Counted from the first letter of the stretch, positions 27,211-36,421 are shown. The stretch is 64,000 nucleotides of DNA from Paenibacillus caui (GCF_019904135.1 NZ_JAIOGQ010000008.1:83418-147417), one strand, 5' to 3'. The notes: generated by a model from the sequence alone, not told the origin. A program made the numbers and translations.

Positions 27211-28653
27211 TTAATAATAATATCTGTTTCTTCTGCGGAACACGCGCAAATTCACAATCTGGTAAACGAGCCAGACGACAGACACGGCCAGCATCATGTC
27301 AAAGCAGACATTGAACATAAACAGATGCTTGCCGATATCGGCCTGGCCATCGCCCAGAATCGGGATCAGGAAGCTGAACAAGCCGACTAGCCCGATCAGC
27401 ATCAGCAGCTCGTTCCGGATCCGGCTCGGGGTGTCCCAATAACGGATGTATTCAATGATAGCTATCAAATAATAGACGACATAGAACAGAACGATGAACA
27501 GCAGCGATCCCGGCATATACTTGCTTTTAAACTGGCTCCAGGCGCTGTAGGTGTAGTTCAATGCGCCGGCTGGCTTATTTTCGCTCTTGGTATAAGAGCC
27601 CAGATAAGACGGACGAATGCTCATGCCGTTCTCCGCGGCATATTCCATTATGGAGATCAGCCTGGACGGATGCTTCAAGTAAAAGAACAACACGTCTTTG
27701 TGCGATACCCGGTCATAGAAATCCGCTTGCAGCGAAGGATCATCCTGCTTGATCGCCGTCCCCGGCTGAAAATAGTTGGTTCCTGCCAAAACCGACAGTC
27801 TCTCGGGCAGTCCCAGCTCCTTCAGGTCGCCGTTAACGTCGGGAGAACCGTTCAGAATTCCGTAAAAAACCGTTTGGTACAGATTGATATGCTTGAGATC
27901 CTTAGGCGCCACTGCGTAGAGGATAACCGAGATCGCGCAGAGCGACACCGACAGCCACATCGTCAGCCTGCGCCATGAAAAATCATCCCTCAGCTTCATG
28001 AATCTGAGCCCGATCAGGGCAAAAGCAATGCCGACCGGAGCGTTCTGAATCTTGGATGTCGTCAGAAAGAAAACCGCGATAAAGAACAGCCAAAGCACCT
28101 TTTTGGAGGGCCGTTCCTGATGGGCAAGCCATAGCCCGAAACCGATGGAAAGCAGCATGAACACAAGCGATACCGGCTCGCCGAATAGCGAATTGAAGTA
28201 AGCCAGATAGCCGATATCATAAAATACAAGCAGCAGGCAGAGGGCCAGCACGACGGCTGCCACTCTTGAACCGTATTTATTGGCCCGGATCAGCACCCAG
28301 GTGGCCGCAAGCAGCAGCAGGCCGTACAAGGCTCCAAGCATCCGGATATCAAAGGCCGCAGGATGGAACAGGCTGCCGATCAGCCGTGCGGCGGCTACAA
28401 TTAAAAGCTGTGATGAAGGATAGAATCCTCTGAAGAAAGAATCATAGGCAAAATACTGGTGGGCAAAGCCGAAGAAACGGTCTTCGTAGCTTTCGGCCCC
28501 GTCATAATAATTCAGTCCGATCGAATTCATGATCCGCAAAAAGTCGCCGTTATCGGCCACCCCTACAAAAGGCTTGGCAAAAAGTATGTATACGATCATG
28601 CATAATCCCGCCAGGACGGCAAAAGTCTCGATATTCAGCCATTTTCTCATCAT
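27211..28653 (-). CDS. Polytopic membrane glycosyltransferase, WsfD-like (GT-C type)
   Basis: 480 residues with about ten helices and a large polar segment after residue 265. The first extracytoplasmic loop, starting VGVADNGDFLRIMNSIGLNY, contains the acidic residues expected of a GT-C active site. It resembles membrane hexose transferases such as WsfD that use polyprenyl-phosphate sugars. The start overlaps the gtrA stop. With the GT2 and GtrA genes it forms a complete sugar-to-envelope route. The acceptor (teichoic acid or surface glycan) is unknown. Confidence 0.75.
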   Translation of the reverse strand: MMRKWLNIETFAVLAGLCMIVYILFAKPFVGVADNGDFLRIMNSIGLNYYDGAESYEDRFFGFAHQYFAYDSFFRGFYPSSQLLIVAAARLIGSLFHPAAFDIRMLGALYGLLLLAATWVLIRANKYGSRVAAVVLALCLLLVFYDIGYLAYFNSLFGEPVSLVFMLLSIGFGLWLAHQERPSKKVLWLFFIAVFFLTTSKIQNAPVGIAFALIGLRFMKLRDDFSWRRLTMWLSVSLCAISVILYAVAPKDLKHINLYQTVFYGILNGSPDVNGDLKELGLPERLSVLAGTNYFQPGTAIKQDDPSLQADFYDRVSHKDVLFFYLKHPSRLISIMEYAAENGMSIRPSYLGSYTKSENKPAGALNYTYSAWSQFKSKYMPGSLLFIVLFYVVYYLIAIIEYIRYWDTPSRIRNELLMLIGLVGLFSFLIPILGDGQADIGKHLFMFNVCFDMMLAVSVVWLVYQIVNLRVFRRRNRYYY

Positions 28654-29138
28654 GTGCCGGATCCCTCTCTTTCAGACGGCTTCGGGACTTCCGGCGCTTT
28701 GGCCGGTCCTCCCTTCACCATAAAAGTAATCTTTTTCTGCCCGATATAATTGAGCACCGTGTACAGTCCGCTGCCGATTAATGCGGCCGCATTGTCCTTG
28801 AATCGCTCGCTCACACCAGGCATGACCAGAACGACGCCTTTGTCGGCTATAAGGGCTGCCAGCCAGTAGGCTGTAAAATAGCAAACCGCCGTTATGATCA
28901 TAAACTTCCAAACTGTTTGTCCGATACTCGCGCTTGAACGGAAGGTAAAGCTTTTGTTCATAAAATAGCTGTTAACCGCTCCGACCGCGTTTCCAATCAA
29001 GGTTGATGCCCAGTAGTTGAGCCCAATAGCATTTAGGCAGAGAAAAGTGACGGTCAAGCCGATAATGGTATTGATCACACCCACTATAATAAAACGGATT
29101 AATCCGCTTTGAAACAAAAGCTTCAGTTTAGCGCTCAT
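28650..29138 (-). CDS. GtrA-family membrane protein (putative polyprenyl-phosphate-sugar flippase)
   Basis: 162 residues, four helices. FIIVGVINTIIGLTVTFLCL and YFMNKSFTFRS are GtrA signatures. GtrA proteins are thought to flip lipid-linked sugars across the membrane. It overlaps the GT2 gene by eleven bases and the GT-C gene by four; AAAGGTGA lies six bases upstream. Confidence 0.9.
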   Translation of the reverse strand: MSAKLKLLFQSGLIRFIIVGVINTIIGLTVTFLCLNAIGLNYWASTLIGNAVGAVNSYFMNKSFTFRSSASIGQTVWKFMIITAVCYFTAYWLAALIADKGVVLVMPGVSERFKDNAAALIGSGLYTVLNYIGQKKITFMVKGGPAKAPEVPKPSEREGSGT

Positions 29139-30132
29139 AGGTTGTCACCTTTTCGGATTTCACGGCTGCCGCGCCTTTTGCCGGGAGATGCTGTTCAATG
29201 AGATACAGCGGTCTGCTCTTCACTTCTTTGTAAATCTTGCCGACGTATTCCCCGATCAGCCCCAAAGAGATCAGCACCATGCCGCCGATGAACCACACCG
29301 ACAGCATCAGCGATGTCCAGCCGGTAACCGTATTGCCTGCCAGCTTGGAAATCAGGGCATAAATGCCGACAACCAAACTGATGCCGAAACACAAAAAACC
29401 GGACCCGGTGACGAACCGGATCGGCTCCACACTGAGCGACGTTATGCCTTCAAGCGCGAAGTTGATCATCTTCTTCAGCGGATATTTCGACTCACCCGCA
29501 AAACGCTCCAGCCGGTCGTAATAAACCTCCGTCGTCTTCAGGCCGATCAGCGGCACGAGGCCCCGAAGGAACAGATTGACCTCCCTGAATTTGGACAAAT
29601 GCTCCAGCGCCGTACGGCTCATAAGCCGGTAATCCGCATGGTTGTATACCACCTTGAGTCCCATCTTCTTCATCAGCTTGTAAAAGCCGAGCGCCGAGTT
29701 CCGTTTGAACCACGTATCGGTATCGCGCTTTCTGCGCACCCCGTAAACGATCTCATACCCTTCCCTGTACTTCAGCACAAATTCACGAATAGCCCGTACA
29801 TCGTCCTGCAGGTCGGCGTCGATGGAAATAACGCAGTCCGCACGGTCTTTCGCCTGCATCAGCCCGGCCAGCAGCGCATTCTGATGCCCCACATTGGCCG
29901 CCAGCTTCAGGCCGGATACCCAGGGGGACCGGTCATGCTGCTCCTCAATCAGCTCCCAGGTACGGTCGGAGCTTCCGTCATTTACAAACAGCAGAAAGCT
30001 GTCCTGAGAGATCAGCTCTTCCCTCATTAGTCCTGTCAGCACATCGCTGAGCTGCCGGACCGTCTCTTCGATGACAGGCTCCTCGTTATAGCAGGGAACG
30101 ACGATTCCCAGCTTTGGTCTTTGCCGATTCAT
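29128..30132 (-). CDS. GT2 polyprenyl-phosphate glycosyltransferase (GtrB/CsbB-like)
   Basis: About 334 residues. LGIVVPCYNEEPVIEE at the N-terminus, ISIDADLQDD (DXD region) and a TDTWFKRNSALGFYKLMKK-type amphipathic stretch (split here) lead to two C-terminal helices, the plan of DPMS/GtrB enzymes that load a sugar onto undecaprenyl phosphate. The ATG at 30132 is preferred, with GGTGG seven bases upstream; an in-frame ATG at 30147 is also possible. First gene of the operon. Confidence 0.9.
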   Translation of the reverse strand: MNRQRPKLGIVVPCYNEEPVIEETVRQLSDVLTGLMREELISQDSFLLFVNDGSSDRTWELIEEQHDRSPWVSGLKLAANVGHQNALLAGLMQAKDRADCVISIDADLQDDVRAIREFVLKYREGYEIVYGVRRKRDTDTWFKRNSALGFYKLMKKMGLKVVYNHADYRLMSRTALEHLSKFREVNLFLRGLVPLIGLKTTEVYYDRLERFAGESKYPLKKMINFALEGITSLSVEPIRFVTGSGFLCFGISLVVGIYALISKLAGNTVTGWTSLMLSVWFIGGMVLISLGLIGEYVGKIYKEVKSRPLYLIEQHLPAKGAAAVKSEKVTTYER

Positions 30133-30343
30133 AGTGTAACCACCCATTTTCCTCACTTCCCGCTTGGTCGCATGTCGAAGCAGCCCCGGGCCTTTTGTGA
30201 CAGTTCACCCGAGACTGACGAACGAAATTATATGTATTGTATCATTTTATGGGTGAGCGTTAAAGCATGGCCTTATTTGAACCTTGCTGAGCCTACGGAA
30301 AAAGAAAGCCGGAAATCCACATGCTCCCTGTATTCGCAGAAAT

Positions 30344-30396
30344 AGCCCCATCCCGCCGGGGGACCATAGCGATGGCCGTCCCGGCAGAGCGGGGCT
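30344..30396. repeat. Long GC-rich inverted repeat after the DUF1963-like gene
   Basis: AGCCCC...GCCGGGGGACC pairs with GGCCGTCCCGGC...GGGGCT around CATAGCGAT. It could terminate the minus-strand toxin/immunity transcript, but no proper T tract follows. Confidence 0.45.
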
Positions 30397-30419
30397 TATT
30401 GACTCGCTTCCTTCTACTG

Positions 30420-31118
30420 CTACACTTGCGTCAAAATATAAACAAGAGGCTCGGCGCCTGCCTTTGTGCCAAAGAAATACAGCCGGTTGCCGATGAAGAG
30501 CTCGTAATAACGGTGGGGCGAGGGCTCAGGCTTGCCGCGCAATCCTATCCGGATTTGCGGCGGCGCTTCATCTTCGAGGTCAAAGCGCGGCGGATCCGTC
30601 AGCTGCATCAAAAACTCCATCGGCACCGCCGAGGCGTAGGTTGCCGGCGCTTCGTCGTCGAGCAGCCAGTTCGGGCTGCCGCCGAGCTTGTTGCCGGGCG
30701 CATCCGGACTTGGCGCAGGCGAAACCAGAAGGCGCTCAAACCGGATTTTCGGTTTATATTCCCCGCGCAGCGTCCCGTCTTGGGTAGGAAAAGGCAAGAT
30801 TCGAAAATTGCGCTGGTAAGCGGTCAGAAAGCCCTCCGGTATGTCAGCCCCGGCAAGTTCGCCCTCCAGCATCTCCGGTATAAGGTAGCGCTCGTCGGCG
30901 CAGCAGGTGCAGGCGAACAGCGCGATAGACCGGGACCCCCAGGCGTGGCCGTCCGGGAATGCGATCTGAAAAAAGAAAGTCAGTGGTTCGCCGCATAGCG
31001 CGCACGACGGCAGGGGGACATCTGCCGGAAGCCTCGGTATACCGCCGATAAACGATAAATCCTCCGGCACCTGATCTCCTCCGGACGGGTTCTTGTTCAA
31101 CAACCAACTTGGATTCAT
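30420..31118 (-). CDS. DUF1963-like protein, candidate immunity protein for the upstream nuclease toxin
   Basis: 232 residues from the ATG at 31118 (GGGAG eight bases upstream). FIGGIPRLPADVPLP near the N-terminus, PLTFFFQIAFPDG in the middle and GNKLGGSPNWLLDDEAP in the second half are typical of the DUF1963/YwqG group. CALCGEP and FACTCCADE supply four cysteines that could bind zinc. It lies 92 bases downstream of the PrsW-nuclease gene, on the same strand. Toxin-immunity pairs are often arranged this way, so an immunity role is inferred from position. A housekeeping role independent of the toxin remains possible. Confidence 0.7.
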   Translation of the reverse strand: MNPSWLLNKNPSGGDQVPEDLSFIGGIPRLPADVPLPSCALCGEPLTFFFQIAFPDGHAWGSRSIALFACTCCADERYLIPEMLEGELAGADIPEGFLTAYQRNFRILPFPTQDGTLRGEYKPKIRFERLLVSPAPSPDAPGNKLGGSPNWLLDDEAPATYASAVPMEFLMQLTDPPRFDLEDEAPPQIRIGLRGKPEPSPHRYYELFIGNRLYFFGTKAGAEPLVYILTQV

Positions 31119-31210
31119 TGCATTCGCTCCCTGCAGCAAAATTTCATCTATAATTCCAGTTTATCACACCAATCATTAGATTCCGCTAAAAATTGGCTTA
31201 TCCTGTACGC

Positions 31211-33241
31211 TTAAGGGTTAGGGAATACGCGCGTTATCGTTTCCCCGTCGATCCGTACCTGGTACAACACCTCGTACGGTCTTGTCGACCCGCCGTCGTA
31301 CTTTGGCACGACGCGGACAAAGACGTTTTTACCGGCCGCGACCTCCTCAGCGATCCGCCTTTCGAACTCGCGGTATATTCCGCGGTTGATGGTTGGATTC
31401 TGAGGGAACAGGTTGCCGGAGGTTTTCGTGCCGAGTCCGCCCAGTTTGTTTCCGATGGCATGGCCCGCGTCGTCCGTACCACGGCCAAGGAGACGGGCGA
31501 AGATGCGCGAAGCGCTGTTTGTTTCCGTTCCTGTGCCGAGATGGTGCGGTTCAAGCTTGGCGAATACGGAACGGATCTCGCCCCTGCTTCCAAGCATGGT
31601 CCTGTAGGTCAATCCGCCGGCCGTCCTGATTTCGTACCTGACGAGCCCTTTGGCGGTCGGAAGCAGCCGTGAGGCGACTATTTTGCCGAAAGGGATGCGG
31701 CTTAGCCCAAGGGTAAAGACGGCCGCAGCAGCATACTCCGGTGACATCAGACGGCGCGGATTCCGGATGATATCGGCGATTTGATGGCCGCTTGCTGCAA
31801 AACCAAAGCCTGCGGAAACCAATCCAATGGCTGACCATACGCCTAGAAAGGGAAAGGACAGGGCGAATGCGCCGGCAATGAGCGCTCCTTTTTCCAGGCC
31901 GGACAGACGATCCCACCAGTTTTGCAAGCTATCGAACAGGCAGGCGAAGCAGGTGTTCGCCTCACCTCCGGGAGTGAAGCTGCCAAACGCCGTCCAGCTT
32001 AAGACGCACAGCAGGAGGGCTGCCGCGATCGTCAAAGCTGCGTAAATGCTCTGCACCGCGAGATCGGGAAGCCGGGAACGTGCCTCGGAGTTGCCAAACT
32101 GCAGCGTCATGCCGAGCTCCCGGCGTTCGCGCAAAAACTGCAGCAAATAACCGAACTGTCTCCGGTCTTTGAGCAGCATGACCGTAATGGCGAGAAGCTC
32201 GCTTACCGGATTGATAAACGGCTCGTACCGCAGCCTCGGCAGCTCCTTGCGGATCCGGTTCAAAGCCGCATAGTCCAAGAGGAGGGCAAGGCCAAGCAGC
32301 AGCAGGAACAACGGCTTGGCCCTGTAGCCGCTGCCAAGCCAGTCATGGATACGCTCCAGCCATTTCGGGATGGACTGCATGCCGTTCCATGCGGCGTGAT
32401 CGAAAATGGCCCAAAGCAGCAGGAGAAGCGGAAACAGATACGCTGCCCGCGTGAGCCGCTTGCGGTAGCGGACGGCAAATCCGATTCCGAGTGAAACGAG
32501 CGCTGTCAGCAGAGGATGGCCTGCGGTCATTTTATCCGGAGCTATGCTCTCCTCAAAGTACCCGGGAAACCAATCGAATAGGTTCCAATGGATAACCCGG
32601 CCGCCGAGCAGCGTAGAACCGTAGGGAAACATCCCGGTCGTCAGCCGCCTCGCCGTCTCTTCAAGAAACTGAAAGCCTGCCCCGGTTGCGCCTCCAATAA
32701 GCGCAAAATCGCTTAGACTGAGCGAAGTAGCTTTTCTGGAGAATAAAAGAAAAAAGACCAGCGGTAACAGCTTCAGGGATTCTTCGACGATCGGCGTCAG
32801 GAACGCCTGGCTCCATGCGTCCCTCGTTTCACCGGCGAACGCCTCCGTTATGGACTGGACGATTAAGGCATTAAGCGGGGTTATGAACCACGCGCCGACA
32901 AGGAAGAAAGAGGTGTATGATCGCCAGGTTAACGTCTTGCTTCGGCCGAGAAACCAGAACTGCAGCAGAACGTAAAACGACCACATGAACTGGTGGAACA
33001 GGGTTCGCGAATCTTTCAAATAAAACAGACTGATGACAAAAACAGCCAATAGGATCCAGGAAATAACCGCATAGAGCTGATAAACAACCGGATGTCTCCG
33101 TATCCAGCTTCCAATGGTTTGTACTGTCGTTTCCAGAAACGTTTGGATGCCGTTACGCAGTTTATACAAGGATTCCGTCAGATTCGTTCCCCCCTTCAAG
33201 ACATAAATGAAACAGGTTCGGTCTATAAAATCGTTGGGCAT
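31211..33241 (-). CDS. PrsW-like membrane protein with C-terminal DNA/RNA non-specific endonuclease domain
   Basis: 676 residues. Residues 50-330 form about eight helices with PrsW-type protease motifs: EESLK at 153-157, GAGFQFLEE near 187-195, His218 in RVIHWN and His282 in FDHAAWNG. Further helices lie near 397-420 and 453-485. The last ~90 residues form a soluble domain with RGTDDAGHAIGNKLGG (587-602), GNLFPQN (609-615) and IN (618-619), the pattern of Endonuclease_NS_2 toxin domains, where His594 and the Asn residues would be catalytic and metal-binding. The start is uncertain: ATG 33241 has only GGAAC upstream, and AAGGGGGG further in lacks a good start codon. The architecture suggests a polymorphic toxin with a membrane delivery or processing module. 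Confidence 0.8.
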   Translation of the reverse strand: MPNDFIDRTCFIYVLKGGTNLTESLYKLRNGIQTFLETTVQTIGSWIRRHPVVYQLYAVISWILLAVFVISLFYLKDSRTLFHQFMWSFYVLLQFWFLGRSKTLTWRSYTSFFLVGAWFITPLNALIVQSITEAFAGETRDAWSQAFLTPIVEESLKLLPLVFFLLFSRKATSLSLSDFALIGGATGAGFQFLEETARRLTTGMFPYGSTLLGGRVIHWNLFDWFPGYFEESIAPDKMTAGHPLLTALVSLGIGFAVRYRKRLTRAAYLFPLLLLLWAIFDHAAWNGMQSIPKWLERIHDWLGSGYRAKPLFLLLLGLALLLDYAALNRIRKELPRLRYEPFINPVSELLAITVMLLKDRRQFGYLLQFLRERRELGMTLQFGNSEARSRLPDLAVQSIYAALTIAAALLLCVLSWTAFGSFTPGGEANTCFACLFDSLQNWWDRLSGLEKGALIAGAFALSFPFLGVWSAIGLVSAGFGFAASGHQIADIIRNPRRLMSPEYAAAAVFTLGLSRIPFGKIVASRLLPTAKGLVRYEIRTAGGLTYRTMLGSRGEIRSVFAKLEPHHLGTGTETNSASRIFARLLGRGTDDAGHAIGNKLGGLGTKTSGNLFPQNPTINRGIYREFERRIAEEVAAGKNVFVRVVPKYDGGSTRPYEVLYQVRIDGETITRVFPNP

Positions 33242-33329
33242 TTTTCAGTTCCATAATATACCTTAATTTCATGAATGTTGGAATAGGCCCTAATTTCCAA
33301 TTTAGCTTTCATACACTTCCATTTTTTGC

Positions 33330-33373
33330 TTGCGCATAAACCGTGACCACATTATACTAAACGCACAGTTTAG
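33330..33373 (+). promoter_or_regulatory. Promoter with overlapping inverted-repeat operator upstream of the aldo/keto reductase
   Basis: TTGCGC, a 17-base spacer and TATACT (33353-33358), then CTAAAC-GCACA-GTTTAG (33357-33373) across the expected transcription start. The spacing and symmetry suit a TetR-type repressor; a dead tetR gene follows the reductase. Confidence 0.5.
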
Positions 33374-33390
33374 CTAAAGGAGGAATTACT

Positions 33391-34257
33391 TTGTCCAGTC
33401 AACCCGTTTCAGCCGTTGCTTCAGGTTCTTTTGTTATTGGAGGCGACTTGCCCGTCAACCGTCTTGGTTATGGTGTCATGCAGTTAACCGGACCGGGAGT
33501 TTGGGGCGATCCCAGTGATCCCGAAGAAGCCGTTCGCGTTCTTCAAAGAGCTGTGGAGCTTGGCGTTACCTTAATTGATACCGCCGACGCCTATGGTCCC
33601 TTTGTAGCAGACCTTTTGATCCGAAAAGCTCTCCATCCTTACAAGGAGAATCTCGTTATCGCCACCAAGGTAGGCCTGACACGCTCCGGCCCCAATGATT
33701 GGCGTCCGGTCGGCCGCCCGGAATATTTGCGGCAGCAGGTTGAGCTGAACTTGCGCCATCTGGGTCTGGAACGCATTGATTTGCTCCAGCTTCATCGCAT
33801 CGATCCTAAAGTGCCGCTTGAAGAACAAATTGGCGAGCTCGCACTCCTCCAAAAGGAAGGAAAGATCCGCCACATCGGACTGAGCGAGGTAAGCGTAGAT
33901 CAACTGCAGTCCGCAGGCAAAATCGCGCCGATCGCTTCCGTGCAAAATCTGTACAATTTGGCCAAACGCGATGCGGAGCCGGTGCTGGAATACGCCGAAG
34001 CGAACCAAATCGCTTTTATCCCCTGGTTCCCGCTCGCAACCGGCGCGCTTGCCAAATCAGGCGGACCGCTGGACGAAATCTCCGGACGTCTTGGTCTGAA
34101 GCCATCCCAGCTCGCTCTTGCCTGGCTGCTCAAACGCTCGCCGGTTATGCTGCCGATCCCTGGAACCTCCAAGGTCGCCCATTTGGAGGAAAATATTGCG
34201 GCGGCTGGAATCGAGCTTACAGGCGAGGATTTTGCGGCATTGTCAAAGCTGGTTTAA
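33391..34257 (+). CDS. Aldo/keto reductase
   Basis: 288 residues, TIM-barrel NADPH-dependent oxidoreductase. Asp and Tyr of the catalytic tetrad are in [12 protein letters not shown], Lys in [10 protein letters not shown] and His in [11 protein letters not shown]; the C-terminal cofactor loop reads [14 protein letters not shown]. It starts at TTG 33391 with AAGGAGG seven bases upstream. The physiological substrate is unknown. The adjacent tetR relic suggests it was once under local repression. Confidence 0.93.
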   Translation: MSSQPVSAVASGSFVIGGDLPVNRLGYGVMQLTGPGVWGDPSDPEEAVRVLQRAVELGVTLIDTADAYGPFVADLLIRKALHPYKENLVIATKVGLTRSGPNDWRPVGRPEYLRQQVELNLRHLGLERIDLLQLHRIDPKVPLEEQIGELALLQKEGKIRHIGLSEVSVDQLQSAGKIAPIASVQNLYNLAKRDAEPVLEYAEANQIAFIPWFPLATGALAKSGGPLDEISGRLGLKPSQLALAWLLKRSPVMLPIPGTSKVAHLEENIAAAGIELTGEDFAALSKLV

Positions 34258-34269
34258 GGGGAGCGATCA

Positions 34270-34667
34270 TAAGAAGAGCAAGGCCGTGCAGAATTGCCGG
34301 GCTCACGCCAAACATCCGCGCTGCGCCCGCACCCATGGAGCAGCGCTGTGTGCAGCCCGCGAGCTGGAGGAAGGCGGACTGCCCGCCGCAACCCTTGATG
34401 CCATCAGCGCGCGGTCCGGTGTAGGAATAGCGACGCTTGTACAAGCATTGGCCCAACCGGACCGCCACATGCGGGCAGAAGCCCTCGGCCGGCATGTGGC
34501 GGACGCTATTCCGCTTCCTGATACCGGCAGCGCCCGAGGAGACTTGACCGAGCAGCGAGCAGGCCCGCCATGTCAGCGCCTTCTATTCCAGCCATGCCGG
34601 AACCGCCTCCCGCGCAGCTCCTGCCGCCTCTGCCATCCGCTCAATTTTGTTCGCCAGTTACGGCTGA
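34270..34667 (+). pseudogene. TetR-family regulator, decayed
   Basis: The middle reads CAARELEEGGLPAATLDAIS followed by ARSGVGIATLVQ and AEALGRHVADAIPLPD: the helix-turn-helix and first linker of a TetR repressor. The N-terminus is scrambled with no usable start, and the frame then slips so that ARHVSAFYSSHAGTASRAA continues in another frame before a stop at about 34667, inside the end of kdgA. The ligand-binding domain is missing. It is clearly a remnant. Confidence 0.75.
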
Positions 34668-35321
34668 TTGGTATGCTTTCACGTATTCTGCCGCCTTGTT
34701 CGCGACTAGGGAATAGTCCTGCCGTTTGACCGCTTCGCTGGTCAAGTCGGAACCGATGCCCACCGCCACAGCGCCCGCACGGACCCACTCGGCCAAATTG
34801 TCCAAAGAAACCCCGCCCGTCGGCATCAGGTTTGCCTGCGGAAACGGCCCTTTGATCGCTTTAATCATCGAGGGGGTAAAAGCATTGCCCGGAAAAAGCT
34901 TGATGATGTCGGCTCCAAGCTCCAGGGCGGTTTGAATTTCGCCCACGGTCATCGCTCCCGGCATGACAGGCACCTGATAGCGGTTACAAAGTTTCACCGT
35001 TTCAGGGTTGACAGACGGTGCGACGACGAATACTGCACCGCTCATAATCGCGGCCCGCGCCGTTTCCGGATCAAGCACTGTTCCGGCGCCGATGATGGCG
35101 CGGTTTTTTTCCTGGGCGGTGTTCCAGCTGTATTTGCGGGCCAGCTTCTCGATGGCCTCCAGGGCGTAGGGAACAGTCAGCGTAATTTCAATGACTTTAA
35201 TGCCGCCTGCGATCGCCTGTTCCGCCATCTCTGCCACCTGTTCCGGCGTTTCCCCGCGCAGGACGGCGACTATGCCCTCCCGGGCAATCTGTTGCAGGAT
35301 TTCAATTTTTTTCATAACCAT
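34641..35321 (-). CDS. kdgA: Bifunctional KDPG / 4-hydroxy-2-oxoglutarate aldolase
   Basis: About 226 residues. Class I aldolase with EITLTVPYALEAI (catalytic Glu), the Schiff-base Lys in ADIIKLFPGNAF and the phosphate loop LMPTGGVSLDN. It cleaves 2-keto-3-deoxy-6-phosphogluconate to pyruvate and glyceraldehyde 3-phosphate. ATG 35321 (GGGG nine bases upstream) and ATG 35315 are both possible starts. It follows kdgK in the same operon, and together they finish the uronate pathway whose earlier steps are encoded divergently. Confidence 0.92.
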   Translation of the reverse strand: MVMKKIEILQQIAREGIVAVLRGETPEQVAEMAEQAIAGGIKVIEITLTVPYALEAIEKLARKYSWNTAQEKNRAIIGAGTVLDPETARAAIMSGAVFVVAPSVNPETVKLCNRYQVPVMPGAMTVGEIQTALELGADIIKLFPGNAFTPSMIKAIKGPFPQANLMPTGGVSLDNLAEWVRAGAVAVGIGSDLTSEAVKRQDYSLVANKAAEYVKAYQSAVTGEQN

Positions 35322-35367
35322 GCAGTGCATCCCCTGTTCATAGTAATCAAAAACCTGCTAACTCCAT

Positions 35368-36351
35368 TTAACGCTCTACATGAACTCTTCCTTCAAGAAT
35401 ACCTTCCACGTCCTCCCATGCCGGCAAGCCCTCCCAGTCTCCAGGCGCCTGGATGACCATCGACCCGACGAGGTTCCCCAAACGGACTGCTTCCTCATTG
35501 GATCGTCCCTGAAGCAGGCCGGCCAGAAACCCGGCGCAAAAGCCGTCACCCGCGCCAACCGGGTCAACGACTTCCCTCACCGGAAAATAAGGCACTTCCG
35601 ACAAAACACCCTTATGGAGCAAATAAGTGGCTTGTTCCCCGCCCTTGATGACGCTCATACCGGGCAGTTTGTTCAGCTCAGGCAGCATCTCTGCCAGCGA
35701 TTCTTTTTGGTAAAGCAGCCGCAGCTCATCCAGCCCGGGCAGGAAATAGTCAGCCTGTTCCGCGATTGCCAGCAGCGTTGGCCTGGCTTCATCGATGCTC
35801 CAGAGCTTGAGCCTGAGATTCGGATCGAAGCTGACCTTGGTCCCGTGCTTCTTCGCCAGCGCAACAGCCTGGAACGCCGTATCTTTGCAAGAGGGGCTCA
35901 GCGCAGTCGTGATCCCGGTAATGTGCAAAATTTGCGCGCCAGCAATATACGCTTCGTTCAAATGTTCCGGCTGCATGCCGCTCGCTGCAGAATGCCGACG
36001 GTAGTAGTACACCGAGCTTTTGCCAAAGGCCTTCTCCCGCAGCATGAGTCCGGTAGGCGTATCGTCCGCGAACCAGACGCCCGATACGTCAACGCCTTCT
36101 CCCCGGATCGCCTTGAAGATGCGCCGGCCCAGCGGGTCGCTGCCCAGCCTGCCGAACCAGCCCGCCCGGCGGCCAAGCCGGGCAAGCCCGATCGCCACAT
36201 TGCTCTCCGCTCCTCCAAAAGACATTTCAAGACCGGAACTGTACTCGAGCCCCTTTTGGTCCGCGCATATCACTAACCCCATCGATTCTCCGAACGTCAC
36301 CACCTCGGGTGCGATTGGAACGATTGAAACACTGGGGGATCCAGGCACCAT
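35368..36351 (-). CDS. kdgK: 2-keto-3-deoxygluconate kinase (PfkB family)
   Basis: About 327 residues. The PfkB signatures GGAESNVAIGLARLGRRAGW (N-terminal) and DPVGAGDGFCAGFLAGLL (catalytic Asp, anion hole) are clear. Its partner kdgA and the divergent kdu genes identify the substrate as 2-keto-3-deoxygluconate. ATG 36351 lies nine bases from AAGGAG and is favoured over ATG 36357 (three bases). Confidence 0.9.
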   Translation of the reverse strand: MVPGSPSVSIVPIAPEVVTFGESMGLVICADQKGLEYSSGLEMSFGGAESNVAIGLARLGRRAGWFGRLGSDPLGRRIFKAIRGEGVDVSGVWFADDTPTGLMLREKAFGKSSVYYYRRHSAASGMQPEHLNEAYIAGAQILHITGITTALSPSCKDTAFQAVALAKKHGTKVSFDPNLRLKLWSIDEARPTLLAIAEQADYFLPGLDELRLLYQKESLAEMLPELNKLPGMSVIKGGEQATYLLHKGVLSEVPYFPVREVVDPVGAGDGFCAGFLAGLLQGRSNEEAVRLGNLVGSMVIQAPGDWEGLPAWEDVEGILEGRVHVER

Positions 36352-36391
36352 ACTCATCCGCTCCTTTCAGAAATCAGCGTTTTAAATCCAT

Positions 36392-36421
36392 AAACAAATA
36401 AAAGAACGTTTATTTATGTTT
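36392..36421. promoter_or_regulatory. Inverted repeat between divergent kdgK and kduI, candidate operator
   Basis: AAACAAATAAA and TTTATTTATGTTT are imperfect inverted copies around AGAACG. The DeoR-family gene two genes away is the natural candidate regulator. Confidence 0.4.

Noticed and set aside
34118..34729. 203-residue frame spanning the end of the reductase and the TetR relic
   Set aside because: Its first part is antisense to family logic within the reductase gene; only the central TetR-like part is meaningful, and it is listed as a pseudogene.
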